From Planctomycetaceae bacterium (GTDB taxonomy: Bacteria; Planctomycetota; Planctomycetia; Pirellulales; Pirellulaceae), in assembly GCA_024642205.1 (NCBI GenBank), contig JAHEBQ010000027.1:1-64000 (forward strand): a stretch of 64,000 bases of DNA, given 5' to 3'. A model generated the notes under the pieces. It was not told the origin of the DNA. It made no database searches and saw only the letters and a program-made list of their open reading frames with translations. The translations under genes were made by a program, and so were the position numbers. Below, in pieces: positions 1 through 9,389 of the stretch. The first letter of the stretch is position 1; each line of letters begins with the position of its first letter.

Positions 1-1
1 G

Positions 2-178
2 GATGGTGACCCCAATTTCAGTGACACGTCGTCGACGGGGAAGTCAGATATTTTCGGCCTGGGCTTCCAATTGTCGTTGTCTGTTACGATCTTGAAGCAA
101 CCCACCAAAAGACCAACCTCTTTGAGAGAACGTCAGAACCGCCGCGACCGGCCAGTCCAAAGAATATACAGAGCGTAA
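2..178 (+). CDS. 3' end of an unrecognised upstream gene (partial)
   Basis: The frame is open from the window edge to a TAA at 176-178, giving 58 codons. The stop lies only 2 nt before the GTG start of the nucleotidyltransferase gene, which fits an operon. The tail is polar and ends in an arginine-rich stretch. No family is recognisable from so short a piece, and it could be chance open frame; the spacing is the main reason to list it. Confidence 0.4.
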   Translation, partial: DGDPNFSDTSSTGKSDIFGLGFQLSLSVTILKQPTKRPTSLRERQNRRDRPVQRIYRA

Positions 179-180
179 TT

Positions 181-1275
181 GTGAAGCTGCCAGGTGCAAA
201 CACGACAACTTGTAACGAAGACGAGTTACTGATTTGCTGTGCTCGGGTTGTCCAAACGGAGGACGTACGCGAGCGGCTTGAAAAGCTACTACGCCAGAAG
301 ATCGACTGGCAGACAGTGCTGGATCGAAGTTGGTGGCACCGCATTCGCCCGTTGACCCATTTTCATCTTAACGCGTTGCCAACCGGCCTCGTGCCGGCTG
401 CATTCCTCGAGTTATTAGGTTCCCACGCGCGTGAACTTGCGCAGCGTAACGAGCAGCTGATGAAAATGCAGTGTTACATATCGGAGCTGTTTGAGGACTC
501 GTCCTTGCCGATGCTCGTATTTAAAGGCCCAACACTGGCGATCGATGCCTATGGCGACCTGAGCCTGCGCGAGTGCGGGGACCTCGACATGCTGGTCCGT
601 CCCGACGATTTTCCACGAGTCAAGGAGTTGCTGACCGCGAATGGATTTGATTGCTTGTGGGATCAAGTTGCCAGCGAAAGAAAGCGACAGCTATTTGCCT
701 GCGAATTTCAGCGTGATGGAATCGAACTGGATATTCACTGGGACCTTGCACCGGGATGGCATAACTACAGCATCGATTTCGAATCGTTGTGGGAAAACGG
801 GAATCCTTTTGCGGCAGATTGCCAGTTTACAAAAAAGTTGCGACCCGAAGATGCCATCGACGTGCTTTGCATGCATGGTACCAGGCACTGGTGGGAACGG
901 CTTCGTTGGATCTGCGACATTGCCGAACTCGTCAACCGGGGCAGCATTACCGACTGGAACAGAGTGGAAGCCAAGGCTTCCAGGACACGGTGCCATCGAT
1001 CGGTCTGGCTCGGTTTGTGGTTGGCCAGCGATCTGTTGGATGCCGAGCTCCCCGCCGAGATGCGGCGCAAGCTTGAAGCATCACCTGTCGTAAAGCAACT
1101 TGCAGCGCAAGTCGGAGTTTGGCTGGAAAATGCCCAGAATGCCGCGGACGTGCGAAAACTTCCAGATCGCTTTTTGTTTCGAATGCGACTTTGCGAACGC
1201 TGGCGAGATCGACTCCCGCAGCTTGCTCATTACCTGATCACTCTGCCGTCGAGGAGCGTAAATTGGAATCCTTGA
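181..1275 (+). CDS. Nucleotidyltransferase family protein (NTP_transf_5-like)
   Basis: This 364-residue protein starts at a GTG. The core carries the family pattern: a KGP motif (VFKGPTLAIDAYGD, residues ~114-127), an RxxGDLDMLV stretch providing two metal-binding aspartates, and a further acidic motif ELDIHWDL (~182-189). The C-terminal half is helical and contains an HGTRHWWERLRWICD segment typical of the family. Members are minimal nucleotidyltransferases often found beside ABC exporters in polysaccharide or peptide-export loci; their substrates are mostly unknown. The ABC exporter at 1400 follows on the same strand after 124 nt, so a joint role in making or exporting a surface product is likely. 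The fold assignment is fairly secure; the substrate is unknown. Confidence 0.8.
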   Translation: MKLPGANTTTCNEDELLICCARVVQTEDVRERLEKLLRQKIDWQTVLDRSWWHRIRPLTHFHLNALPTGLVPAAFLELLGSHARELAQRNEQLMKMQCYISELFEDSSLPMLVFKGPTLAIDAYGDLSLRECGDLDMLVRPDDFPRVKELLTANGFDCLWDQVASERKRQLFACEFQRDGIELDIHWDLAPGWHNYSIDFESLWENGNPFAADCQFTKKLRPEDAIDVLCMHGTRHWWERLRWICDIAELVNRGSITDWNRVEAKASRTRCHRSVWLGLWLASDLLDAELPAEMRRKLEASPVVKQLAAQVGVWLENAQNAADVRKLPDRFLFRMRLCERWRDRLPQLAHYLITLPSRSVNWNP

Positions 1276-1399
1276 CCGACGTCGCCGGGACGCACTGCGA
1301 ATCTGAACTTTGGGTAGCGCAACGAATCGCCAGCTGCATTCGTTCTCTGTCGACGTCCACGACAACTCGCGGCATGCGCGTATCTTTTCGGAGCCAGAC

Positions 1400-3190
1400 A
1401 TGATCGAGTCGATTTCTCAGATCATCCGGGAGTTGTTTCAAAAACGCAAACTCTTGCTGGTTCGGTTCGTGATCACTTCACTGGGCCGTGCTGTAACGTC
1501 CATGGCGGTGATCTTTTTTATTCGTGAGTTTCTGGCCAGTGCAGTGAATGAGCATACCGGTTTCGGTAATGTCGTCGGCGCGTCGCTTGGGCCAAGCGCC
1601 GTGCTCTGGTTGGCGGCTGGCTTGATGCTAATCACCTACCTCGTGGGAGCTTTGTTTTTTTATGATAACCATGTTGTGGTTCAGCGCATCATCAAGGTGA
1701 TCGAACTTGGTTTCATGGAACGCGTGATTCGGCATCTGTTAAAACTTTCTGTCCCCTATGCAGATCATCAAAGCCACGGCGAGATCATTCAGACCGTGCG
1801 AACGGATGTCACTCAAATGCGCATGGTGGTGCAAGCCGTCGCCCGCATGTTCCTGGAGGGTGCCGTCGTCATCGGGCTGTTGGTGATCGCCACGAGTATG
1901 AGTCCTTCCCTGGCCATGTGGGTATTGTTGGTGTTACCCGTTGTGTCGTTGCCGGTATTTATGGTGTCGCAGCGACTCCGGGTTCGCTCCTATACGGTTC
2001 GAAAGACAGGGTATGTCCTGTTTGACATGATCCTGGAAATTCTCAAGGGGATGCGCGTTATCAAGACCTTCCAGGGCGAGGAAATCCAGACGCAGATGGG
2101 ACTGGAAAAAGGTCGGGCGTTTTTTGACGAGTTGATTGACGTGGCCCGCCTGCAGGCGCTGGGGCGTGTGGGGATGGAATCACTGGCCGGCTTGAGTGTC
2201 GTGATCGTCGTGCTCGTCGGTGGATTTCAAGTCATGGAAGGAACGCTGGACTGGCCTTCGTTGCTGGCCTTTTTGATGGCCATTCGGGTGATGCATACTC
2301 CCTTGAACCTGATGCATCAGCAGTACCTTGAGATCCATACCTACCATGCTTCGCTTGGACGCATCGTCGAATTCCTGGAAACCGTTCCGGAAATCCAGGA
2401 TCGTCCCGATGCCGAACCGCTGCTTTCGCCACCCCGCGTGATAGCCTGTGACAACGTTGGATTCGCCTACGGGGACACAAACGTTTTGAGCGAGATTTCG
2501 ATCTCGGTCAACGCTGGCGAAACGATCGGAATTGTCGGACCCTCGGGAGCTGGCAAGACGACGTTACTGAATCTCATGATCCGGCTTTACGACCCCTCCT
2601 CCGGCAGCGTCAGGTTTGATGGACGCGATCTCAGAAATCTCCGATTGAATGACGTTTACCACCAGGTCGCCATCGTGGCTCAGGAGCCATTTCTGTTTTC
2701 TACTACGGTTCGCGAGAACATTCGCTGTGGTCGGCCCTCCGCGACCGATTCGGAAATCGAAGAAGCCGCGCGCTCGGCATTTATTCACGATGAAATTCTC
2801 AATTTCCCAGCCGGCTACGAGACACAAATCGGCGTCGGAGGCCGTGGGCTATCGCGGGGTCAGGCACAAAGGATCAACGTGGCACGCGCGTTCGTAAAAA
2901 ACGCGCCGATCCTGTTGCTCGATGAGGCCACGTCAAGTCTCGATTCCGTCGCTGAAACGCACGTTCAGCAAGCGATCGAACACCTGCTTGAGTCGCGCAC
3001 CAGTTTTGTTGTCGCCCATCGTTTGTCGACGCTACGTAACGCTGACCGTTTATTGGTTCTGAATCGTGGCCGATGTGTCGGGTTTGGCCCGCACAAAGAT
3101 TTACTGCACGACTGTCCGCTTTACCGCCAACTCTGGGAATCGCAGCAACTCGCTGCTCCGAGGGATTCTCGTCAAATCGAGCAGACCTGA
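1400..3190 (+). CDS. ABC transporter, fused permease and ATPase (exporter type)
   Basis: This is a 596-residue half-transporter. The N-terminal ~320 residues hold about six hydrophobic helices of the type I exporter fold. The nucleotide-binding domain has Walker A GPSGAGKTT (~380), signature LSRGQAQR (~483), Walker B ILLLDEATSSLD (~503) and H-loop VVAHRLST (~539). The frame stays open upstream to 1310, but the ATG at 1400 has a GGAG 6 nt before it and gives the normal family length. It probably works as a homodimer exporting a lipid, oligosaccharide or peptide. No peptidase C39 domain is present. It follows the nucleotidyltransferase, its likely functional partner. Confidence 0.9.
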   Translation: MIESISQIIRELFQKRKLLLVRFVITSLGRAVTSMAVIFFIREFLASAVNEHTGFGNVVGASLGPSAVLWLAAGLMLITYLVGALFFYDNHVVVQRIIKVIELGFMERVIRHLLKLSVPYADHQSHGEIIQTVRTDVTQMRMVVQAVARMFLEGAVVIGLLVIATSMSPSLAMWVLLVLPVVSLPVFMVSQRLRVRSYTVRKTGYVLFDMILEILKGMRVIKTFQGEEIQTQMGLEKGRAFFDELIDVARLQALGRVGMESLAGLSVVIVVLVGGFQVMEGTLDWPSLLAFLMAIRVMHTPLNLMHQQYLEIHTYHASLGRIVEFLETVPEIQDRPDAEPLLSPPRVIACDNVGFAYGDTNVLSEISISVNAGETIGIVGPSGAGKTTLLNLMIRLYDPSSGSVRFDGRDLRNLRLNDVYHQVAIVAQEPFLFSTTVRENIRCGRPSATDSEIEEAARSAFIHDEILNFPAGYETQIGVGGRGLSRGQAQRINVARAFVKNAPILLLDEATSSLDSVAETHVQQAIEHLLESRTSFVVAHRLSTLRNADRLLVLNRGRCVGFGPHKDLLHDCPLYRQLWESQQLAAPRDSRQIEQT

Positions 3191-3292
3191 ACAAGTTCAG
3201 CCGATTGGATACCAGTCGATCGAGACGTTGCAAATCTGCCCGTTTCGAGGTTCAGCGACGACCCGCTAAAGGTCCGGTGAAAATCAACCAAT

Positions 3293-3318
3293 GTTGCCGG
3301 TGAATTGAACCCGGCAAC
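3293..3318. terminator. Inverted repeat between convergent genes
   Basis: A perfect 8-bp stem (GTTGCCGG / CCGGCAAC) with a 10-nt loop lies between the stop of the ABC exporter and the stop of the hsp20 gene, which converge here. There is no T-run on either side, so it is only a possible bidirectional terminator. The rest of 3191-3404 shows no gene. Confidence 0.4.
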
Positions 3319-3404
3319 ACCGTTGAAATCGGTCGCCTTGACACATCTGCAATCCTGATCAATGCCACGGCGAATCCGCGGCTAATCGCCTTTGTCCAAC
3401 AAAA

Positions 3405-3866
3405 TCAGGTTGCCTTGATCTTAATATGTCTTGGCTTTACTTCTTCACTTTTGGGAACAACGACTTTCAGAACGCCATTGACGAACTCAGCATTGATTTC
3501 ATCTTCCTTAACGGTTCCTGGCAAATCAATCATTCGACGAAACTCTCCAAATGATCTCTCGACCCTGTGGAACGTACGGCCCTTTTCCTCTTTTTCCCTC
3601 TTTTTTTCACCGTAAATCCACAACATTCCATTTTGGAATTCTGCCGTCACTTCATTGGCCTTCATGCCGGGCAACTCAACTGTGACTTCGAAGATGTCAT
3701 CCGTTTCAGCAACATTCACCCTTGGAAAGTCCGGTTGTGGAATTGCGTCCCAGTCTTCCCTTTTCAGAAATTGATCGAACGGGTCCCAATATCTTCCCAT
3801 TTCATTTTCCAACCTGGAAAAAGTTCCTGGGAATCTGTTTCTTGCTGGTATTAGTGAACGTAACAT
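3405..3866 (-). CDS. Hsp20/alpha-crystallin small heat-shock protein
   Basis: This 153-residue ATP-independent chaperone binds unfolding proteins in the cytoplasm. The alpha-crystallin domain spans roughly residues 45-145, with the core PGMKANEVTAEFQNGMLWIYGE and later a DEINAEFVNGVLKVVVPK strand pair; the conserved V-NGVL-V motif is intact. The C-terminal extension is short. A longer frame runs to 3944, but the ATG at 3866 has a near-perfect AGGAGG ribosome site, so it is the start. No CIRCE or ROSE element was seen upstream. The next gene upstream on the same strand encodes a CBS-domain protein 269 nt away. Confidence 0.92.
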   Translation of the reverse strand: MLRSLIPARNRFPGTFSRLENEMGRYWDPFDQFLKREDWDAIPQPDFPRVNVAETDDIFEVTVELPGMKANEVTAEFQNGMLWIYGEKKREKEEKGRTFHRVERSFGEFRRMIDLPGTVKEDEINAEFVNGVLKVVVPKSEEVKPRHIKIKAT

Positions 3867-4135
3867 CTCAACCCTCCTGCGGAACATCCGCAAACAACAT
3901 GCCGGTCGACGATTTTGGCGCGGCCCATGTCGTGCTCTCGCCAACCTTTGACCTCTATTCCACCCACTCTGATCTTCGTGGACGTGTTAAGAGAGTCCGC
4001 AACTCTCGTTCCAATTCAAAATGGCGATCCTGTTTTCCCGGTAAGTCGGCAAAATACGCATTTTTGAATTGCTTCGGTTCGAGATCCTGTGCAAAAGCAC
4101 GCGCAAGCGCGCTTCCAAACGTACCGTCACGCACG

Positions 4136-4558
4136 CTAGCGGAGAGGGTTGGTGTCGGGCAGCGTTGATTTCCCGAAGAGGCCGACAATTGCCTTCAATG
4201 CGTCGGTAGACGTAAAAATGCCAACGACATATTCTCCATCCACGACGACGGCGCTGCCGACTTTGCGGTCGAGCATGTGCCGTGCGACTTCATCAATCGG
4301 CATCAAAGGGCTGACCTGCAACACGTCCTTTTGGCAGATTTCCCCGATCGGCAGATCGTCGATATTTCTGCCCCGGCGAACGGTTGCGTTCAAGATGTCA
4401 CGTTGCGAGACAACGCCCAGAAGATGCAGTCCGCTCATGACCGGCACATGACGAATTCCAAATAATGCCATTAATCGTTTTGCGTTGGCAACGTTGTCAA
4501 TTCGCTCGATTTCAAGAGGCAGACGGGTCATGTGTTGTTGGACAATTGGCGCTTTCAT
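4136..4558 (-). CDS. Two-CBS-domain protein
   Basis: This 140-residue protein is composed almost entirely of two CBS repeats. The first covers residues ~9-62 with the motif GIRHVPVMSGLHLLGVVSQRD; the second covers ~74-130 with GSAVVVDGEYVVGIFTSTDAL. CBS pairs bind adenine nucleotides such as AMP, ATP or S-adenosylmethionine. Standalone versions in bacteria are usually stress or energy sensors with no enzymatic domain. It sits with hsp20 on the same strand, which suggests a general stress setting, but the spacing does not require one transcript. The ligand and partner cannot be told from sequence. Confidence 0.9.
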   Translation of the reverse strand: MKAPIVQQHMTRLPLEIERIDNVANAKRLMALFGIRHVPVMSGLHLLGVVSQRDILNATVRRGRNIDDLPIGEICQKDVLQVSPLMPIDEVARHMLDRKVGSAVVVDGEYVVGIFTSTDALKAIVGLFGKSTLPDTNPLR

Positions 4559-4939
4559 GTCGATCCACTATTCAGGATTCGTCGGAAATCATTTCGGACA
4601 GGATATCACAGGATTGCCCGCGTTCGTCAAAATTTCGATCGTTGCGCTCATACCGGGATGTTCAATTGCCGACAGTGAATCCGGTATCTTGACGAAGCAC
4701 TGACGTGCCGGTGTCGCTGAGTCGTTTCCAGGAGCGCGTACAGTCCGGTGGCAACGATGGTAACAGTTTCTTCGTTACGTGACGATGCATTGTCGTGTCA
4801 GGTTTTGACCCGACGATTGGAAACCGTTGCGATCGAGTTTATAATCACTGGTAACGGCCAAGTTAAGCCAATGGGGTCCGGAGACGTATTTCTCCCTTAC
4901 TGGATCGTCGAAATAATCTTCCATGGAGGCCAGCCGTCC
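4559..4939. other. Divergent intergenic region
   Basis: This 381-bp stretch separates the CBS gene (minus) from the propeller gene (plus) and must hold both promoters. The plus-strand frame is open from 4748, but its first 64 codons do not resemble the family. I see no RNA gene, clear sigma-70 promoter or hairpin. Confidence 0.4.
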
Positions 4940-6427
4940 ATGACAGCTGTCGACTTGTGCGTCTTCCTGTCGAGTTACACCCTGGTTGTCGGGTTTGTAA
5001 CCGTTGCTGAATTGCTGCGGTCGCGAAGCCCCTGGTTGGTTTTCGTTTCGGTTGTTTCGCTGGCGGCAATCATTGTCACAACTGCCGTCGGGTTCTATCT
5101 GAAACCAGGGGAAAATTACTTTGGTATTCTCTGGTTCCTGGTCAAGCAACGAGACTTCAGTGCTGTTGTGTCGTTTGGATTGGGTGTCGCAGCCGCGCTG
5201 GTGTGGGTCACCCGTCTTTTTTTGGCGACTCGTTTTGCCGGCGAAGATCCTCACCGTCGTTCGATCAAGCATGGTTTCGTACAAGTCATTTCAGCCGCAT
5301 CGATCATTGGTGTCGTGCTCGGCTGCCAGGCGTTCATCTGGAAGGAAGTCCGCGGTATTCAACGCGATCCAGTCGTGCGAATGCATGCTCCGGGTTTTGA
5401 AATCGAAAAGATCGCCAACCTCGACTTCGGGCCTGTTCGGGTAGCCGTTGGTGAGACTGGCAAAGTCTATGTCTGCTACGATTTCTTTGAGGATGCAGGA
5501 TCCATGGGCGGAGGCATCGTCGAGTTGACCAGCGACGATGAGGCTGGCAAGTTTCGCAAAAAAGTCGTGTCTGCCTCGCCGTTACTCATGCGCTGCTATG
5601 GTTTGATTGCACGTAATGGCGAACTGTTCGTCTCCAGGTCAGGGATTTTCCCAAAAGCCACTGACGGGAAAATCAGTTACGAAAGTACCGGCGCTGTAAC
5701 GCAACTGAGAGACGTCGATGGAGACGGCTATTTCGAGTTTGCAGACGACATTGTCACCGGCTTGCCAGGCGCGCGAGGCCCGGAAACGATGCAGCAAAAC
5801 AACGGCATGTGTTTTGCCGCGGACGGCAGCCTGTTTATCACGACTGCCAGCGCGGGGAATCGGACATTGGATGATCATCCCTGGGAGGGAGCGGTCCTGC
5901 GCGTCAATCCCGACTTTACGAACCCTGAGGTATATGCCAAAGGCTTTCGCAACCCGTTTGGCATCGTGATGGGCCCGGACGACGAAATCTTTATCTCCGA
6001 TAACGACGTTGACGAGAATCCGGGAGACGAATTGAATCACCTTGTCCGCGGAGCGCACTATGGACATCCTTATGTCGTACCCAATGAATCTACCTCCCAA
6101 TCGGAGGGCTTTCGTGATCCGATACTGGTGGGAGAACATGAGTGGAACTTTCTGGGAATGGCTTACGCGACCTCTCCATCATTACCGGAGGAGTATCGTA
6201 ATTGCATCTACATTGCTGACTTTATGCAGCACGCGATCCTTCGCTTGAAGCTGGAGAAATCCGGAGATACATACAAAGTCGCAACTGTGGACAGGTTTGC
6301 CACGATCTCTTCGCCAATTGACATCGCCGTCACGCCCTCAGGGGAGTTCTTTGTCATCTCGCGCAACACGCAGAATGTATACCGAATTCGACCACGAGGG
6401 ACGGTCTCCGAGGGTACCGATGGATAA
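4940..6427 (+). CDS. Membrane-anchored sorbosone/glucose dehydrogenase-like beta-propeller protein
   Basis: The protein is 495 residues from the ATG at 4940, which has GGAGG 10 nt upstream. The N-terminal ~140 residues contain four predicted membrane helices. The rest is a six-bladed propeller of the soluble glucose/sorbosone dehydrogenase type: NNGMCFAADGSLFITTAS, a GFRNPFGIVMGPDDEIFISD segment and NHLVRGAHYGHPYV. In planctomycetes such domains are commonly joined to haem-binding domains in membrane-bound dehydrogenases. Here the cytochrome is a separate gene overlapping by 8 nt, so the pair probably forms one periplasmic sugar or alcohol oxidising unit. Whether PQQ or calcium is bound cannot be decided, and the substrate is unknown. 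Confidence 0.75.
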   Translation: MTAVDLCVFLSSYTLVVGFVTVAELLRSRSPWLVFVSVVSLAAIIVTTAVGFYLKPGENYFGILWFLVKQRDFSAVVSFGLGVAAALVWVTRLFLATRFAGEDPHRRSIKHGFVQVISAASIIGVVLGCQAFIWKEVRGIQRDPVVRMHAPGFEIEKIANLDFGPVRVAVGETGKVYVCYDFFEDAGSMGGGIVELTSDDEAGKFRKKVVSASPLLMRCYGLIARNGELFVSRSGIFPKATDGKISYESTGAVTQLRDVDGDGYFEFADDIVTGLPGARGPETMQQNNGMCFAADGSLFITTASAGNRTLDDHPWEGAVLRVNPDFTNPEVYAKGFRNPFGIVMGPDDEIFISDNDVDENPGDELNHLVRGAHYGHPYVVPNESTSQSEGFRDPILVGEHEWNFLGMAYATSPSLPEEYRNCIYIADFMQHAILRLKLEKSGDTYKVATVDRFATISSPIDIAVTPSGEFFVISRNTQNVYRIRPRGTVSEGTDG

Positions 6428-7352
6428 ACCAATGTCAATGAAAACCTTGCGCTGGTTAAGCTGGTCTCTGGCGTTACCGGTCGCGACCCTGTTGGCAACG
6501 GCTGCCATCATGTCGATTCCACCCAATACTCAAGGTATCGATATCGTCGCCGGTCAAGAACTGTTTACGACTCATTGTGCATCGTGTCACTTTGTAAAAG
6601 TTGGTTTCCCGGCGCACCTGGGTCCCAATCTCCACGACATTGGAAAATCCGGTGCCACCCGACAGCCGAATCAATCGGCCGCTGAGTACATTCTGGAATC
6701 CATTGTTGAACCAGCTGCATTCATGGCGCCCAGCGGTCGCCCGGGAATGCCCCCGGATGTCGCAGCTCAGCTCGATCCCGAAGACATCCGGAAAATCGTC
6801 GGCTTTCTGGCCAGTCGCGGTGCATTTCCGGATTTCGACGAGATCATCAAACTCGAGATTCCTGATCGGCGCACCGAACCAACGGAGCCGACGTTGATCC
6901 GTTTTCAGGACATGAAACTGGCGGAACAAGTGTTACGAGACAAGGGATCATGCCTCAAATGTCACTCGTTGTACAGTGTTCCGGAAGGTAAGTCCTTTGC
7001 TCCCGGCCTGTTTGGGGTGGGCCTTAACGATGCAAAAGCGATATACGAATCGTTGATCAATCCCGATCATGAAATCAAGCCGCAATACCAATCGGTCAAG
7101 GTAATGCTGGAGAGCGGCGAACTGGTGTCGGGTCAGTTGATTTCACAATCGGACGCGGAGTTGGTGATTTGTACGCGGGATGATCAAAACCAGCTCGTCT
7201 TGCGCGAGATCGCTTTGGCCGAGATCGAAAAAGAGGATGGACTGCCACAAATTCGGCAGTCGAAAATATCATTGATGCCGACCGGATTCGACAAGACGTT
7301 GACCCGCGAAGAAATCGACGCATTGATCAACCTTATCCGGCAATTGAATTGA
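6420..7352 (+). CDS. Dihaem cytochrome c with Pirellula/Verrucomicrobium-type haem-binding domain
   Basis: This 310-residue protein starts at an ATG inside the end of the preceding gene (8-nt overlap), which implies coupled translation. An N-terminal hydrophobic helix (~10-30) serves as signal or anchor. Two haem c motifs are present: CASCH near residue 50 and CLKCH near residue 180. After the second comes the hallmark of the TIGR02603-like planctomycete domain: SLINPDHEIKPQYQSV, then LESGELVSGQLI, then SLMPTGFDKTLTREEI at the C-terminus. It probably accepts electrons from the partner dehydrogenase in the periplasm. A methionine-rich segment (MAPSGRPGMPP) may give the first haem its axial ligand. 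Confidence 0.88.
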   Translation: MDKPMSMKTLRWLSWSLALPVATLLATAAIMSIPPNTQGIDIVAGQELFTTHCASCHFVKVGFPAHLGPNLHDIGKSGATRQPNQSAAEYILESIVEPAAFMAPSGRPGMPPDVAAQLDPEDIRKIVGFLASRGAFPDFDEIIKLEIPDRRTEPTEPTLIRFQDMKLAEQVLRDKGSCLKCHSLYSVPEGKSFAPGLFGVGLNDAKAIYESLINPDHEIKPQYQSVKVMLESGELVSGQLISQSDAELVICTRDDQNQLVLREIALAEIEKEDGLPQIRQSKISLMPTGFDKTLTREEIDALINLIRQLN

Positions 7353-7380
7353 CATGTTTCCGGAATGGCTTGGAACAGGT

Positions 7381-9270
7381 CTAGCGTTGTTGCGTCCATG
7401 GCCAAAGCGGCAAACGGTTTTGTCCCTCGGTCAGCCGTTGAAATGGCCCGGCCAGCGCCCCTTTTTCGGGAATTGGCGTGTCAAAAAAGTCTCGGTTTCC
7501 CCGACCGACCGGCGCCGTTTCCCATTGGTGGGCTGAGCGTCCCAAATCCAATTCGAGGACAAGATCCTTGGATATATTTACGGTCGCCGACTCTGCTTCG
7601 AAGTTTGCGAATCCCCAGGAATTGAACTTTTGCCACGCTTCGAGACTCATCCGCGGCGAAACACTGCGCCACAGTTTCGGTGAGGCGCCAGTGGATTTCT
7701 TCACTGCGGTGATCAGTTCGTCGGTGGGAATTTCTCCCCATGGATTGACCAGGTATTCACTCCCCGGGCTGAAGAGATTGTGATCCGCGTGATTGTGGTG
7801 TGACCCGGACCCAGAATAAGGAAAATTGATTTGTCCCGCCCGGTTGTCAATAAAGATGTTATTCCGCAATACGATATTCGAAGCACCTGCACCTGGACGA
7901 TTTGTTTTTTTTCGATGAAACGACCCAAACTCCTGGCATCCGAACACCAGATTATGAACGAAGACCACGCCCGATGCATCATGAGTATACAGGCCGTCTG
8001 CCCGGGGGTCCTGCGAGTCGAAACTGGGACGCGAATTGGCCAGTACATTGTTGTCGATCTGGACGGGGCCCTGACCCAACTCGACAAAAACGGCGCTCCC
8101 CCGGTTTCCGATCACAAGATTCTGGCAAACTCTTGCATCTCGATAACCATTGTCCAGCCAGATCCCGTATCCATCATTGTCACGAACCAGGTTACCCTTG
8201 ATCAGACCATCGACAAAGTTGTGTACCTTGATGCCGCCGATTTCCGGAGAGTCGTGGTGATTCCAGTTGTTGCGTTCGACGACATTACCCACGATCTGCG
8301 TCGCCAGGCTGCTCATGCCCGCGATGCCACAACAACCGTTGTCGGTAACGCGATTGTTGCGGATCACATGATAGCCAGTGTTTCCTGGCGTGGGTTGTTT
8401 TCCCTCCAAATCGAATCGCCCTTCGTAGCCGCAATCGATTCCGATCGACTTGGCAAAGCGAACCGTGTTGTTTTCGATCAACCAATGATGACCCGCGCGG
8501 CATCCAAGGGCACCCGCCTGTGGTGAATCACTTTGCCAAAATCGCTCGGGAAATTGGTTCGCACAATGCTCCATGGTGAAGCCGCGGACGTGAATGTATC
8601 CCAGACCGCGCCGATAGGGTGCAAAAATGCGATCGCGCGTGGTCACTTCTACCAGTCCCAGCGCTGGTGCTTTTCCGTCCGAAAAATGAAGCGTCAGTTG
8701 CTTTCCATCGTCATTGACCCGCCATGTTCCCGGCCTTGCCGCGAGGTCCTTGTCGTTGTCGACCTCGCGTAGCGGTACCCCGTCAACGAACACTTGACCA
8801 AGCACCAGACGACTGCCAGCAGGCATGCCCCGGAGCAGCGTATGGTACGGATCAACTCGTACCTTGTAAAACATCCTTGGATCCAGGTCGCCGGAATAGA
8901 TTGGAAGATCGAGACTCGTCTTCCGCCAATGTGGTTGCCAGATCTCTGATCCTTTGATCACGACCCTTTCCTTGGGTGCCGCCGTATAGACGATCGGTTG
9001 TTCCTTTGTGCCGCCCCTAGCTGGTGCTACGCGTTCGCGGTAAATCCCGGCATGCACGAGCACCGTATCGCCTGGCTGGGCAAGTTGAGCGGCCTGCTGG
9101 ATTGTTTTCAGAGGCAGCGATTCTGTACCGGCATTCTCATCGGAAGCATTGACGTGTCCACCATTTACCACGTAAGTATCGGCGAAGGCAACGGGTGGGA
9201 AAAGCACGAACCAACAAATCACGGCAATGACACCTCCTGCCGTTCGCGGAAATTCGCGCGGTATTCGCAT
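7381..9270 (-). CDS. Secreted right-handed parallel beta-helix protein
   Basis: The protein is 629 residues from the ATG at 9270, which has a CAGGAG ribosome site 6-7 nt upstream; the frame is open further but without support. A signal peptide (hydrophobic residues ~12-30, ending near AFADTY) precedes a DUF1565-like segment (ENAGTESLPLKTIQQAAQLA, PGDTVLVHAGIYRE). Repeated short beta strands follow (IENNTVRFAKS, VIRNNRVTDNGCCGIAG, IKGNLVRDNDGYGIWLDN, VQIDNNVLANSR), typical of polysaccharide lyases and pectate-lyase-like surface proteins. It is probably exported and acts on or binds a polysaccharide. No catalytic set can be assigned. Confidence 0.82.
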   Translation of the reverse strand: MRIPREFPRTAGGVIAVICWFVLFPPVAFADTYVVNGGHVNASDENAGTESLPLKTIQQAAQLAQPGDTVLVHAGIYRERVAPARGGTKEQPIVYTAAPKERVVIKGSEIWQPHWRKTSLDLPIYSGDLDPRMFYKVRVDPYHTLLRGMPAGSRLVLGQVFVDGVPLREVDNDKDLAARPGTWRVNDDGKQLTLHFSDGKAPALGLVEVTTRDRIFAPYRRGLGYIHVRGFTMEHCANQFPERFWQSDSPQAGALGCRAGHHWLIENNTVRFAKSIGIDCGYEGRFDLEGKQPTPGNTGYHVIRNNRVTDNGCCGIAGMSSLATQIVGNVVERNNWNHHDSPEIGGIKVHNFVDGLIKGNLVRDNDGYGIWLDNGYRDARVCQNLVIGNRGSAVFVELGQGPVQIDNNVLANSRPSFDSQDPRADGLYTHDASGVVFVHNLVFGCQEFGSFHRKKTNRPGAGASNIVLRNNIFIDNRAGQINFPYSGSGSHHNHADHNLFSPGSEYLVNPWGEIPTDELITAVKKSTGASPKLWRSVSPRMSLEAWQKFNSWGFANFEAESATVNISKDLVLELDLGRSAHQWETAPVGRGNRDFFDTPIPEKGALAGPFQRLTEGQNRLPLWPWTQQR

Positions 9271-9389
9271 GTCACTCCTGCTGTCAGAAAAACTCGTTTC
9301 GACTCTGCGACGGTTGATAACGCTTGACGTGAGTCCCGCGGCATGACGCAATGTCTGGCGGGTTCGTCGAACCGGGGGTCTACTCTGGT

